A stretch of 64,000 nt of DNA from Phycisphaerales bacterium UBA5793 (GTDB lineage: Bacteria > Planctomycetota > Phycisphaerae > Phycisphaerales > UBA5793): positions 1 to 64,000 of the forward strand of contig DIDT01000063.1 in the NCBI GenBank assembly GCA_002418285.1. Direction: 5' to 3'. Positions within the stretch are counted from its first letter, which is position 1. The number at the start of each line of letters is the position of its first letter. The notes beneath the pieces were generated by a model that made no database searches, was not told the DNA's origin, and saw nothing but the letters and a program-made list of their open reading frames with translations. A program made the translations under genes and the position numbers. Below are positions 8,546-17,873 of this stretch, in pieces.

Positions 8546-9658
8546 TCACGCTCCAATTCGAAGTCGCTCGCCCTTGTAGGTGATCATCTTCAGCGCTTGC
8601 TCGACTTTCTTCTGCACGGGGCCAGCCAGGGGTGCATAGTCGAGTTCCTTGGCGAACTTCTGCCCGTCGTGGGTGGCCCACCACAGGAAGTCAACCAAAG
8701 CCTGCGCATCCGCCTTGTTGGGAAGGTTGTTCAAATCGCGGTAGACAATGAGGTAGGTGAACGAGGCGATGGGGTATGCATCGGTGCCCGGCTGGTTCCA
8801 GATGTTGGCTGCGAGGATCGCGCCGTTCATTTCCGAGACAGCTCCCGCACCGGCAGCGGAAACTGAATCGGGCGAAGCCTTGACCATGTTTCCATCCTTG
8901 TTCTGCACGTAGCCGTAGGGAAGATCATTGTTGTCGGCGTACCCCTGCTCGACGTAGCCGATTCCACCCGGCGTTTTCTGAACGACGGCGGTGACACCCT
9001 CGTTGCCCTTGCCACCCTGGCCCAGAGGCCACTTGACCTGCTTGCCCATGCCGACGGTGGAGATGAACTCAGGACTCTGGGTGGCGAGGTAGTTGGTGAA
9101 GATGAACGTCGTGCCAGATCCATCGGTCCGCCATACGGGAGTGATGGGCATGTCAGGCAGCTTCACGCCATGGTTGAGAGTCGCAATGGCCTTGTCGTTC
9201 CAGCGGGTGACATGGCCCATGTAGATGTCGGCAATCAGCTCACCGGTGAACTTGAGATCGTCCTTGAGGCCGGGCAGGTTGTACGTCGGCACCACACCGC
9301 CGGCACAGGAGGGAATCTCGATGAGGCCGTCCGCGCCACCCGCGGCATCCATTTCCTTCTTGCCCATGGGGGCGTCACTTCCGGCGAAGTGCACCGTCTT
9401 TTCCGTGATGTTCTTGATCCCGCCGCCCGAACCGATAGACGCGTAGTCGATCAGGATGTCGGGGTGCAGAACCTGGTACTCAGCGACGAGACGCTTGTAG
9501 AACGGCGCGGGGAACGAAGCGCCGGCTCCGGAAAGACGGATCTCCGTCTTGTGTGAGACGGCGGCCGTTCCGCTACCCGCAAACGGCGTTACCGCAGCTA
9601 CCATGACCAGACCGGCGAAACACGCCAGAGCCCCGGTGCCAAGTCGAATCGCATTCAT
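8546..9658 (-). CDS. pstS: Periplasmic phosphate-binding protein PstS
   Basis: Captures phosphate in the periplasm for PstCAB. The start is the ATG at 9658, eight bases after an AGGAG Shine-Dalgarno; the longer frame to 9844 lacks these. The 370-residue product has a signal peptide ending near SGTAAVSHKTE, followed by the family opener LSGAGASFPAP (about residues 43-53), the phosphate-contact motifs GSGGG and DAPM, and SDGSGTTF-like WRTDGSGTTFIF (about 197-208). About 197 nt separate it from phoR, which leaves room for its own promoter; I could not pick out a clear PhoB box there. Confidence 0.97.
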   Translation of the reverse strand: MNAIRLGTGALACFAGLVMVAAVTPFAGSGTAAVSHKTEIRLSGAGASFPAPFYKRLVAEYQVLHPDILIDYASIGSGGGIKNITEKTVHFAGSDAPMGKKEMDAAGGADGLIEIPSCAGGVVPTYNLPGLKDDLKFTGELIADIYMGHVTRWNDKAIATLNHGVKLPDMPITPVWRTDGSGTTFIFTNYLATQSPEFISTVGMGKQVKWPLGQGGKGNEGVTAVVQKTPGGIGYVEQGYADNNDLPYGYVQNKDGNMVKASPDSVSAAGAGAVSEMNGAILAANIWNQPGTDAYPIASFTYLIVYRDLNNLPNKADAQALVDFLWWATHDGQKFAKELDYAPLAGPVQKKVEQALKMITYKGERLRIGA

Positions 9659-9855
9659 CTGAACTCTCCTGTTGAGTCGTTTGTTTTTCAGGGCCCGCTT
9701 CGGCCCAGCACGCCAGAAAGGTCTCGGAAATCGCCTCAGATCCGACGCTCGTTGAGCATCCGATGAGTCAGCCAAAGCATAAATCCGAAGTGTTAGCGTC
9801 CGATGAGCGCGTCGATAGTTTCGCATAAGCGATGGCAGGGGCAACGACCCAGTCG

Positions 9856-11286
9856 TTATGATTGCGCAACATCCTGATTCGACTGGGCTTGCGGCGCATC
9901 CTGCAGGGCAGGAAGGACCATCTGGAAGGTGCTTCCCTTGCCAGGCTGACTCTCGACCTCGACTCGCCCGCCGTGGGCCTGGCAGATGTGTCTGACAATC
10001 GACAGTCCCAGTCCGGTGCTTCCGACTTGGCGGCTGCGGCCCTTGTCCACCCGGTAGAACCGCTCGAAGATGCGCGAGAGGTGCTGTGGCTCGATGCCTT
10101 CACCCCGGTCCACAACCGAGATAGTCACCTCGCCATCCACGAGTGCGCCCAGCACATGCACATCGCTGCCCGCCGGGCTGTACTTGACGGCGTTCTCGAT
10201 CAGATTGACGAGCGCCTGCTCCAGCAACTGGCGATTCATGTCGACGCGAAGATCCGCCTTGCACTCGGTGCGAATCCTGGTCTTGCGCGAGTCGGCAAAC
10301 ATTTGGCAGGCCTCGACGGCGCTGCCGATGAGTGAGGCGACGGACCCGGGCTCAAGCTCGAGTGTGGTGCGGCCCTCCTGCTGATCGAGTTTCGCCAGCG
10401 TCAGCAGGTCTTCGAGAATGGCGAACATCCGATCCGCGTGGCGACGAATGATCTCCAGCATCCGCTGAACGTCATCCGCATCGTGCTCGGACTTATCCAG
10501 AAGCGTCTCCACGGCCCCCTTCACCGCTGTGATCGGTGTGCGCATCTCGTGTGAAACATTGGCCACAAAATCTCGACGAACCATTTCGAGGCGGCGCAAC
10601 TGGGTCACGTCGTTGAGCACGAGCAGCGCACCGATGCGCCCCTCCGCCGCCCCATGCAGGACGGTCCCGGTGACGAGCAGAATCCGCTCGACCTCGCGTG
10701 GTTCACCGTTCGGATCGATGAGGCGCACGACGACTTCGCCTTCGACGGGCGCGGCGGCCTTGATCGCCTCCGTCACCAGTCGGTGCAGAGCCGAACTTCG
10801 CACCATCGCCTGGATGCTCTGACCGATCGAAGCGGCTGGATCGATGTTCAGCAAGCGCGAAGCGGCCCGGTTCATCGTCATGACCCGCTCTTCGGTGTCG
10901 ACGGCGACGACGCCTTCAACCATGCTGGAAAGAACCGCCTCGAGTTCGTTTCGCTGACGAACAACCGCCTGAAACCGCTCGTCGAGTTGGGAGGCCATGT
11001 GATTCATCGCTTCCGCCACCCGCGCAACGTTGTCCGAGCCCATCATGCTGATTCGCCGATCCAGTTTGCCCCTGGCAAAGCGTTCGGCTCCCCAGCGCAG
11101 TCGTTCGAGTTCGAGTCGCTCGCGTCGAATGCGAGCGATCATCATTCCGATCAAAACGAACAGCAGCACTCCAAGGACAATGGACACCGCGAACCACGGC
11201 TCGGCCTGGCCATCCACGGCCACGTCCAGCCGCAGCCACTGCAGCGGATTCCTGCTTGTTCCAATCAGTCCCAGAAGGTGGGGCAC
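9856..11286 (-). CDS. phoR: Phosphate-sensing histidine kinase PhoR
   Basis: Membrane histidine kinase of the Pho two-component system, controlling PhoB phosphorylation. Order of parts in the 476 residues: a TM helix at about 32-52, a HAMP-like linker, a PAS domain (about 110-225, ELEAVLSSMVEGVVAVD), the HisKA box FVANVSHEMRTPITAVKG with the phospho-acceptor His near residue 245, and an HATPase domain with the N box (LVNLIENAVKYS), GEGI and GLGLSI. Only one clear TM helix is seen and the N-terminal part is short, as in PhoR proteins that sense through Pst/PhoU rather than a periplasmic ligand. Starts with GTG, 4 nt after phoB. Confidence 0.95.
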   Translation of the reverse strand: MPHLLGLIGTSRNPLQWLRLDVAVDGQAEPWFAVSIVLGVLLFVLIGMMIARIRRERLELERLRWGAERFARGKLDRRISMMGSDNVARVAEAMNHMASQLDERFQAVVRQRNELEAVLSSMVEGVVAVDTEERVMTMNRAASRLLNIDPAASIGQSIQAMVRSSALHRLVTEAIKAAAPVEGEVVVRLIDPNGEPREVERILLVTGTVLHGAAEGRIGALLVLNDVTQLRRLEMVRRDFVANVSHEMRTPITAVKGAVETLLDKSEHDADDVQRMLEIIRRHADRMFAILEDLLTLAKLDQQEGRTTLELEPGSVASLIGSAVEACQMFADSRKTRIRTECKADLRVDMNRQLLEQALVNLIENAVKYSPAGSDVHVLGALVDGEVTISVVDRGEGIEPQHLSRIFERFYRVDKGRSRQVGSTGLGLSIVRHICQAHGGRVEVESQPGKGSTFQMVLPALQDAPQAQSNQDVAQS

Positions 11287-11290
11287 GACC

Positions 11291-11980
11291 TCACTCCTTG
11301 AAGCGATAGCCTACCCCGCGAATGGTCTCAATGTAGTCCCCGCACTGATCTAGTTTGCGACGCAGCGCCACGATCTGGACATCCACCGATCGCTCCGTGA
11401 CCGGATAGTCATCGCCGCGCACGGCATCGATGATCTGCTGCCGCGTGAAAACCCGACCCGGATGACGCGCCAGCCACGAAAGGACTCGGAATTCCGTGAT
11501 CGTCAGATCCAGCCTTTCATTCTCGATCTTGACCTCGTGGCGGAGGGGATCGATTTCGAGTTCGTGGATGCGGATGAGCGCGCTGTCATCGAGCGGGGCC
11601 GACTGGGACCGGCGCCGAAGCACGGCGCGAATCCGCGCCAGCAGAACCCGCGGGCTGAACGGCTTGGTAATATAGTCATCGGCGCCCAGTTCGATGCCCG
11701 CGACGACATCCGCCTCGTCGCCTTTGGCGGTGAGCATCACGATCGAGATATCGCGCGTTTGTGGGTCGCTCCGAAGGGCCCGACAAACCTCGAGCCCGTC
11801 GGCACCGGGAAGCATGAGATCGAGAATGATGAGATCGACGCGCTTGGATCGGGCCGCCCGCAGCGCCGTTTCGCCCGTCGTCACGCAGTCCACTTCGTAG
11901 CCTTCGCGACGCAGGTTGTAGGCGACCAGTTCGAGGAGGTCCTCCTCATCGTCCACAACCAGAATATGCCCCTTGGACAT
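11291..11980 (-). CDS. phoB: Phosphate regulon response regulator PhoB (OmpR family)
   Basis: DNA-binding response regulator paired with PhoR. The receiver domain (MSKGHILVVDDEEDLLEL at the start) has the acidic pair DD, the phospho-acceptor Asp in LIILDLMLPGADG and the KPFSP lysine motif; the C-terminal winged helix shows LTITEFRVLSWLARHPGRVF and the wing GVGYRFKE. The start is taken as the ATG just upstream of MSKGH, with GGGAG a few bases before it; an in-frame TTG at 12028 would add 16 residues of no known role. It overlaps no gene and leads directly into phoR, so both are probably co-transcribed, perhaps from a PhoB-dependent promoter not resolved here. Confidence 0.95.
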   Translation of the reverse strand: MSKGHILVVDDEEDLLELVAYNLRREGYEVDCVTTGETALRAARSKRVDLIILDLMLPGADGLEVCRALRSDPQTRDISIVMLTAKGDEADVVAGIELGADDYITKPFSPRVLLARIRAVLRRRSQSAPLDDSALIRIHELEIDPLRHEVKIENERLDLTITEFRVLSWLARHPGRVFTRQQIIDAVRGDDYPVTERSVDVQIVALRRKLDQCGDYIETIRGVGYRFKE

Positions 11981-12082
11981 GATGTTCTCCCTTGGTTTTT
12001 CGTATCCAACTCTAGGGAGAATGCGCAATGATCCGGTTAGTGCCCGGTGAGGAATGCATGTTGGCCGCCTGGCCGGCGCCGA

Positions 12083-13840
12083 TCATTTGTCGCCCACCAC
12101 CGCCTCGGCGATGTTGAGGCAATGGTCCTTGAGGCGGCGATAATTGAGCAGCATCGTCAGGTAGGACGTGCTCACAATCGGCTCGATTCGAGTCGCCGAG
12201 AGACTCGTCAGGTGGATCCCACGGAGATCCTTGACACGCTTGGTGACCGCTGCACCCGCCGAGTGGGCCCGGCTGATCACGTCGGTCCGGTTGTTTTCGA
12301 AGGCGTCGATCACGAGCTGCAGGTAGTCGGACACGAGCATGTGCAGGCTCTCGAGATCCTTGCGCTGCGTATCACTCAACTCGAAACCGGCGTTGCGAAT
12401 CTTGAGTTCGGCTTTGACAATCACCGCGATGGTATCGCTGATGGACTCCAACTCGTCAGCCACTCGCAACTGTCGACGGCTCTCCTCAATCACACTGTGC
12501 GGAACGCTCCCGGAGAGCAGATCCGAGAGGAAGTTGACGACTTCATGCTCCATGATGTCGAGCACTTCCTCGCGGTGGAACAGTTTTTCGATTCGCCGCT
12601 CGTCTTTTTCATCCGTGAAAATGATGCGTGCCGCCCACGTCATCATCTTCATCGTGCCGGCTGCCATCTTCAGAATCTCTGCCTGCGACTGCTCTATGGC
12701 GATCAACGGGGTTTCGAGCATGCGCACGTCAAAGGAGGAGAGATGGGCAGTCTCTTTGGTTGCCTTGCCGGGCACAGCCCATTCAAGGAACCGGGCAAAG
12801 ACCCGGACGAATGGCAGAAAGAGCAGGGTGTTGAGAATATTGAACCCCGAGTGTGTCGTGGCGATCGCCAGCGTCAGGACCTGGGCAAATTCGGCTTCGT
12901 CCTTGACGTCCGCCAGCGTCAGACCCAGCGGGTGATACCCGACGTCCATGGCCACGAATCGATCCACACCCTTGATGTACAGGGCAAAGACCGTAGTGAT
13001 CCACGCTACGCCGATCACGTTGAACAGCACATGCGCGTACGCCGCCCGTTTTGCGTTCGTGGTCGCGCCGAGCGAAGCGAGCACCGCCGTGATGGTTGTA
13101 CCGATGTTCTCACCCAGTACGAGTGCGGCCGCGGTCTGGAATGGAATGACACCGGTGGACGCCAGACTGATCGTGATCGCCAGAGTGGCCGACGAGGACT
13201 GAACGATCAGCGTCAGCAGGCACCCGACGGCTGCGCACTTGAGCACCCCGAAATATGAGTCGGCCGCAAACCACGCAAACGCATCGACGAAAGCCGGAAT
13301 CTCGCGAATGGGTTTGAAGCCATCCTTCATGAGCTCCAGGCCAAAGAAGACCATGCCCAGGCCCATGATCGCCATGGCCGCATAACGCACGCGCTCGCGC
13401 TTGGTGAAGAGAAACGTCAGTGCTGCCGCCCCGAGCATCGGCAGGCCGTACTTGCCGATTTTGAGCACCAGGATCCAACCGGTGATCGTCGTACCAATGT
13501 TGGCGCCCATGATCACGCCGATCGCCTGGTGAAGCAGCATGAGACCGCTGTTCACGAAGCCCACGACCAGAACCGTCGTGATCGAACTGGATTGGAGGAA
13601 GCAGGTTACGGCTGTGCCGGTGCCGACCGCGAGGAATCGGTTGTCCGTCACGGCGCTAATCATCTTGCGCAGGCTGTTGCCTGCAATGGCCTGCATCCCA
13701 TCGGAGAGGTATTTCATCCCGAGCAGGAACAAACCCAGTCCGCCGATCACCATCATCGCCAGACCGACGAGCGCACCAATCTCGCCCTGCGCCAAAGTCA
13801 GCAGAGGAGTCGCATCGCTCGGGCCGATCGCGGTCAGCAT
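12083..13840 (-). CDS. Na+/phosphate cotransporter with C-terminal PhoU-like domain
   Basis: A member of the Na/Pi cotransporter II (NptA/YjbB) family: sodium-driven, low-affinity phosphate transport across the inner membrane. The 585-residue protein has two inverted repeat units with the hallmark QSSS signatures (CFLQSSSIT at about 82-90; LIVQSSSAT at about 211-219) and the paired GANIGTT and GENIGTT motifs. Roughly residues 360-585 form a soluble PhoU-like helical domain, as in bacterial members thought to couple uptake to phosphate status. It lies just upstream of phoB in the same direction, completing a phosphate island of eight genes. Confidence 0.94.
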   Translation of the reverse strand: MLTAIGPSDATPLLTLAQGEIGALVGLAMMVIGGLGLFLLGMKYLSDGMQAIAGNSLRKMISAVTDNRFLAVGTGTAVTCFLQSSSITTVLVVGFVNSGLMLLHQAIGVIMGANIGTTITGWILVLKIGKYGLPMLGAAALTFLFTKRERVRYAAMAIMGLGMVFFGLELMKDGFKPIREIPAFVDAFAWFAADSYFGVLKCAAVGCLLTLIVQSSSATLAITISLASTGVIPFQTAAALVLGENIGTTITAVLASLGATTNAKRAAYAHVLFNVIGVAWITTVFALYIKGVDRFVAMDVGYHPLGLTLADVKDEAEFAQVLTLAIATTHSGFNILNTLLFLPFVRVFARFLEWAVPGKATKETAHLSSFDVRMLETPLIAIEQSQAEILKMAAGTMKMMTWAARIIFTDEKDERRIEKLFHREEVLDIMEHEVVNFLSDLLSGSVPHSVIEESRRQLRVADELESISDTIAVIVKAELKIRNAGFELSDTQRKDLESLHMLVSDYLQLVIDAFENNRTDVISRAHSAGAAVTKRVKDLRGIHLTSLSATRIEPIVSTSYLTMLLNYRRLKDHCLNIAEAVVGDK

Positions 13841-13992
13841 GCCGGCAGTGATCCTGTCCGATTGCTAGTGGTCGTTTCGTCCATCCACGCCGAGGACCCC
13901 CGGCCCACCCAGCACGAGTTGGGCCACTCAGGTTAGCGTTTGGTTCAGATTCTGACAATCCCAATTGGGAAGTGAATTCCGGCCCGGCGGAA

Positions 13993-14994
13993 TCAGACCA
14001 GCGCCCCGCCACAACTCGACCCGGCTCCAGCTGTGCACCCGTAGCAGTGGTCGGCGGTGCCGATTGATCGCCCGAGCCAATCGCCCAGACTGGTATCCCA
14101 GAGATAGGCGCGCTCCAGTCCCGGCGATCGCAGATTCAGCGCGAGATTGAAGTCGCAATCGTAAACACGACCGTCGGGCCCGACATTGATCTGATGGCGG
14201 CACATCAACCCCTCGAGTGTTGCGGCATTGAAGGCATCAATGAGCTGCTCCATGTACGCTTCCAACCGTCCCTCACGCTCCAGTTCATGCCGCCAGCGAC
14301 TGATTGGCATGTTGGTGATGGTCCACAGTTGGTTGAACTCGATGCCAAAACGCCGCTTGAGTTCACGCTTGTACTCCGCCTCGAGCGGGTCCTGCGCAGG
14401 CGGCAGGCTTGGCCCAATGGGGTTGTAGACGAGGTTCAATCGCAACTCTGGCTTGCGTCCATAGCCGCATGCATTGAGCGCGAGCAGCCCTTTGATTGAT
14501 GCGTTGTACGCCCCGTGTCCCCGCTGGTGATCGACGTTTTCCTCAAGATAGCAGGGCATCGACGCGATGACTTCGAGTGTGTGGCGCGCGTAGAACGATG
14601 GAACCCAGGAATACTCCTCGGCACCGCCTCGCCGGGTATGCCCGATGAGGGTGGGGTTGCATCGCGTCATCACGTGCCGACCTGCGGCAGCAAAAGCTTC
14701 GACCATCCAGCGGTAATTCGGGTTCATCTCCGGCGAGCCGCCCGTGAAATCGATAGTGCGGATCATGTCGTGCCTGAGCGCCCACTCCACGACCCGCCGG
14801 GCGGTCGGTTCATCCATGTTGTCCTGCGGGCCGTTCCTCGCCGGTGAAGATTCGATGTGGCAATGGTTGCAGGCGATATTGCACAGTCGGCCGATGTTGA
14901 TCTGCAGAGTCGAGATGTCTGTGTGCGTCAGGACGTGCTCAAACCGGGCGGCAAAGGGAGCTCGGTCGAGAAGCGGCAAAGAGAGCAGGGACAT
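13993..14994 (-). CDS. arsS: ArsS-type radical SAM/Cys-rich protein
   Basis: A radical SAM enzyme of the arsenosugar-biosynthesis (ArsS) family, proposed to add the 5'-deoxyadenosyl group of SAM to methylated arsenic. The start is the ATG at 14994; the frame upstream is antisense to a small gene. The 333 residues carry the radical SAM CNIACNHCH motif (CxxxCxxC, about residues 30-38), DFTGGSPEMNP after it, and the Cys-rich C-terminus HCYGCTAGAGSSCGG that is diagnostic of this family. No arsM or arsR is visible nearby, but the phosphate-uptake island follows directly on the same strand, which is notable because arsenate enters cells as a phosphate mimic. Confidence 0.88.
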   Translation of the reverse strand: MSLLSLPLLDRAPFAARFEHVLTHTDISTLQINIGRLCNIACNHCHIESSPARNGPQDNMDEPTARRVVEWALRHDMIRTIDFTGGSPEMNPNYRWMVEAFAAAGRHVMTRCNPTLIGHTRRGGAEEYSWVPSFYARHTLEVIASMPCYLEENVDHQRGHGAYNASIKGLLALNACGYGRKPELRLNLVYNPIGPSLPPAQDPLEAEYKRELKRRFGIEFNQLWTITNMPISRWRHELEREGRLEAYMEQLIDAFNAATLEGLMCRHQINVGPDGRVYDCDFNLALNLRSPGLERAYLWDTSLGDWLGRSIGTADHCYGCTAGAGSSCGGALV

Positions 14995-15093
14995 GCCAGA
15001 CGATATGACCGCTGCTCGTTCGTCGTCCGCCCTCCTACCATTGAGCGTTTGGCAAACAACCGCCAAGCCCAGAGGCGCCAAAAACAACTTCTC

Positions 15094-15297
15094 ATGATTC
15101 GAAGCACTTTCAACCTGCTCGGCGGCCTGCTCTCCCTGGCTCGCCTGGCGATGCTCGGCGCAATGAACAAACGCAACCGCTACTGGCAATGGCGGCGTTC
15201 CACGGCATTTGGCACGTTTCCCCTATCGAAAAAAGAACGGCGGCGGGCCACTCTCGACTATGGCCGCTGGGTCTACTCAATGCGTCAATTCCGCTGA
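15094..15297 (+). CDS. Small basic hypothetical protein (67 aa)
   Basis: A 67-residue frame starting at the ATG at 15094. It begins with an amphipathic or weak membrane helix (STFNLLGGLLSLARLAMLGA) and continues with a basic, aromatic part containing YWQWRRSTAFG and DYGRWVYSMRQF. The aromatic/Arg-rich tail looks like real protein rather than noise and recalls small 'YWxWRxxTAFG' proteins I associate with planctomycetes, though I cannot verify a family. There is no strong Shine-Dalgarno. It diverges from arsS with 99 nt between starts and converges on the membrane protein at 15315. Confidence 0.55.
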   Translation: MIRSTFNLLGGLLSLARLAMLGAMNKRNRYWQWRRSTAFGTFPLSKKERRRATLDYGRWVYSMRQFR

Positions 15298-15314
15298 CTT
15301 GCAGCAAAATTGAC

Positions 15315-15812
15315 TCAGGCAGCCATCAGCGCGAGCACTCCAATTGCCGCGGCGGACCACGCCGTCCAGACGGTCGCCCGCTCACTGCGATTGAATGATC
15401 CGCTTGAAAGCCAGGTCAGAGCGGGACTGCATGCCAAACCCAGGGCGATCTGCCGAGGCTTCGTGGCCAGCCAATGCCGAGTCGGCTGGATGCCCCGCAC
15501 CACCTTGTGCGTCACGAACGACGCCAGGAGTGAAAGCGGCACGATCGCACCCAGGATCGCCGTATTGGGCGTGAGGATTCGCCCGATCAGCAGACCGGCG
15601 ACGATGATCGCCGCCGTCTGAACAAACCCCCGCTCAAACGAGCCACTCTCTCCGAGGAGGTTCGACACCTTGCTCGTCGCCGAGTTCGGGACAGTGGATT
15701 CATTGGTGTGTTCGGATTCAAACGAAAGGGCGCGGGCCATGGCCGTGTCGATCGCGGCGGCCGTGGGTTGGGCGATGTATTCATTGCGTCTCATGGGACT
15801 CTCCACATTCAT
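15315..15812 (-). CDS. Small multi-spanning membrane protein, unknown function
   Basis: A 165-residue protein. The first 60 residues are polar; then come hydrophobic segments at about 65-80 (TAAIIVAGLLIGRIL), 84-100 (AILGAIVPLSLLASFV), a region near 120-135 and the C-terminal 147-164, so three or four membrane helices. An AGGGG Shine-Dalgarno precedes the ATG at 15812. No conserved catalytic residues are evident and I do not recognise a family. Its neighbours (small basic protein, gpsA) give no functional hint. Confidence 0.7.
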   Translation of the reverse strand: MNVESPMRRNEYIAQPTAAAIDTAMARALSFESEHTNESTVPNSATSKVSNLLGESGSFERGFVQTAAIIVAGLLIGRILTPNTAILGAIVPLSLLASFVTHKVVRGIQPTRHWLATKPRQIALGLACSPALTWLSSGSFNRSERATVWTAWSAAAIGVLALMAA

Positions 15813-16012
15813 GCGGCCCCTGAGCGGGACCGGGCGGTTCTCTTACCCATTGTTCCGAATCCGGACCGGCGCCTTTCGCAGCCCGCCTGAGGGATTCGCC
15901 CCATCCGGCGTGCGGATGGGCTCAACAGATCGCTCCCGAGGGCCGGGCGCACCGGTAGAATGCCTCTGAAAGTGCCGAATTCCAGCCCCGGACCCCACAA
16001 CGGACCATCCTC

Positions 16013-17038
16013 ATGCCGCCAAACCCGCCCTGCCGAAACGCCACGATCGTTGGCGATGGCCAGATGGGCATCGTCCTCGCGCTCGTCCTCGAAACGGGGG
16101 GCGTGCCGGTCACCATCTGGGGTCGCAGCGCCGAACACGTCGCGGCCCTCCAGCGTGACCGCATGTCGCAGCGCCACCTGCCCGGCATTCGCATTCCAGA
16201 GTCGATCAACATCACATCGGATGAGAGAGAGGCGCTGTCCGGCGCCGAACTGATCGTCTGCGCTGTCCCCACGCAATTCATTCGTCCGGTGTTCGAGCGC
16301 GTTGCATCGCACATTCCCTCCGGCGTCGGCATCGTCAGCGCCTCCAAGGGCGTCGAAAACAACACGTTGCTTCGGCCGACGGAGGTCATCGCCGACGTGG
16401 TCGGCAATGCATCTGAGCACGCCTACGCCGCGCTGTGCGGCCCGACGATCGCCGAGGAACTGACGCACCACCTGCCGGCCACCATGGTCGCAGCCTCCGA
16501 GTCGCAGGACTTTGCCGTGCTCGTGCAGACCCTGTTCACCGCACCGTGGATGCGGATCTACACGCTGACCGATCTGCTCGGCGTCGAACTCGCCGGCGCG
16601 ACCAAGAACGTCATCGCCATCGCCGCAGGTATCGTCGACGGCCTCGAACTCGGCTACAACGCGAAGTCGGCTCTACTCTCGCGCGGCCTGGCCGAGATCA
16701 CACGCCTCGGTGTCGCCATGGGTGCTTCAGCTGAGACGTTTTTCGGCATTGCCGGGGTCGGCGATCTCGCCACCACCTGCTTCAGTCCCGTCGGGCGCAA
16801 CCGTTCCTGCGGCGAAGCGCTTGGGCGGGGCCGCACCCTTGACGAATACCTTCATTCAACGCAGTCTGTCGTCGAAGGCGTGGCGACGACCAGATCCGTC
16901 ATGGCGCTGGCTAGGGCGCAGCGAATCGAGATGCCGATCACGGCTGCGGTGCATGCCGTGCTCTTTGAAGGCCTCGCGCCACGGCAGGCCATCGCTCGCT
17001 TGATGGAGCGCGAGCCCAAGCCCGAGCGCATCGGCTAG
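16013..17038 (+). CDS. gpsA: Glycerol-3-phosphate dehydrogenase [NAD(P)+]
   Basis: Reduces dihydroxyacetone phosphate to sn-glycerol 3-phosphate for phospholipid synthesis. The 341-residue protein has an N-terminal Rossmann fold with ATIVGDGQMGIVLAL (about residues 10-24; the usual glycine-rich GxGxxG appears as GDGQMG), the substrate/cofactor stretch SASKGVENNT (about 109-118), the family marker CGPTIAEEL (about 142-150) and the catalytic Lys in LAGATKNVIAIAAG (about 194-207), then the all-alpha C-terminal domain ending in PITAAVHAVLFEG. It is monocistronic. Confidence 0.96.
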   Translation: MPPNPPCRNATIVGDGQMGIVLALVLETGGVPVTIWGRSAEHVAALQRDRMSQRHLPGIRIPESINITSDEREALSGAELIVCAVPTQFIRPVFERVASHIPSGVGIVSASKGVENNTLLRPTEVIADVVGNASEHAYAALCGPTIAEELTHHLPATMVAASESQDFAVLVQTLFTAPWMRIYTLTDLLGVELAGATKNVIAIAAGIVDGLELGYNAKSALLSRGLAEITRLGVAMGASAETFFGIAGVGDLATTCFSPVGRNRSCGEALGRGRTLDEYLHSTQSVVEGVATTRSVMALARAQRIEMPITAAVHAVLFEGLAPRQAIARLMEREPKPERIG

Positions 17039-17051
17039 TTCCGTGTGAGTT

Positions 17052-17816
17052 CTATGCGACCGCAGGCTTGCCGTGCTTCTGTCCCTCGGCGCTCGGCTTT
17101 CGCATGAACGCATCCTGCTGCATGACGAATCCGATGACAGCCGTGACGAGCACGATGAGCGGCAGAATGACCGGGTTGCCGCTGAAGTCCTGACGCAACG
17201 CGGGCTGCCAGGCCTCCACCTGCATGAGCAATGTCACAACGCCCATCACGAGCACCACCGCCCCGGCCACGCACGTCATGGCGACGATGACGACGCGATA
17301 GAGAATGAACGACAGCAAGCCAAACGTCACCAGCCCGATGAGCGCACCGGCGTAGTAGGTGTCCGGCGGCATGTTCGACACCGACCAGATGTTCGCCCCG
17401 ACGAACGCACCCGCGAGACCGCCGCACGCGGCGATGGCAAACTTCATGAGTGGCCAGGCCACGACGGCCGTGAGCACCCCGACGCAAGCTGCAACGATCA
17501 GATTTGATTCCATCGATTTACTCAGCACGAAGCCCAGCCCCATGCCGGTCAGAAATGCGACGGTGATGACGATCCACTTGTGCCAGCGGTAGCCGTTGAT
17601 CACACTCAGCAGGCCAACCGTGACAAAGATACCCGCCCAGACGATGTGCAGTTGCTGAAGCACGTCGAGCAGTTCATCGGGCCGACTGAGAATGTCGAGC
17701 CGGTGCATGTTGTCGAGGAAGAGATGAAATGGGTTCAGCCCGACTTCGGACAGTGATTCGCGCAGACCGGTCGTTGAGCCGGCCGGCGCCGTCGCAAGCG
17801 TCATGAGGAAGTTCAT
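17052..17816 (-). CDS. Multi-spanning membrane protein (DUF4203-like), unknown function
   Basis: Taken from the ATG at 17816, giving 254 residues; an in-frame GTG at 17870 would add 18 residues but crowds the upstream stop. After a short N-terminal region there are about seven hydrophobic segments with many Gly and Ala (for example AGIFVTVGLLSVINGY, WIVITVAFLTGMGLGFVL, GGLAGAFVGANIW). The glycine-rich repeated hairpins resemble TMEM198/DUF4203-type proteins, an assignment by pattern only. It follows the similar gene at 17874-18734 in the same direction, so the two probably form an operon and may form a hetero-oligomer. Confidence 0.75.
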   Translation of the reverse strand: MNFLMTLATAPAGSTTGLRESLSEVGLNPFHLFLDNMHRLDILSRPDELLDVLQQLHIVWAGIFVTVGLLSVINGYRWHKWIVITVAFLTGMGLGFVLSKSMESNLIVAACVGVLTAVVAWPLMKFAIAACGGLAGAFVGANIWSVSNMPPDTYYAGALIGLVTFGLLSFILYRVVIVAMTCVAGAVVLVMGVVTLLMQVEAWQPALRQDFSGNPVILPLIVLVTAVIGFVMQQDAFMRKPSAEGQKHGKPAVA

Positions 17817-17873
17817 TGCGTCTGGCCTCGGGTCTTGGGTTATCCAGTACGGGGCGCAAACCCCGTCCACCGG

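Noticed and set aside
9659..9855. PhoB box upstream of pstS
   Set aside because: I could not find two good direct repeats of the PhoB half-site; a motif scan is needed.
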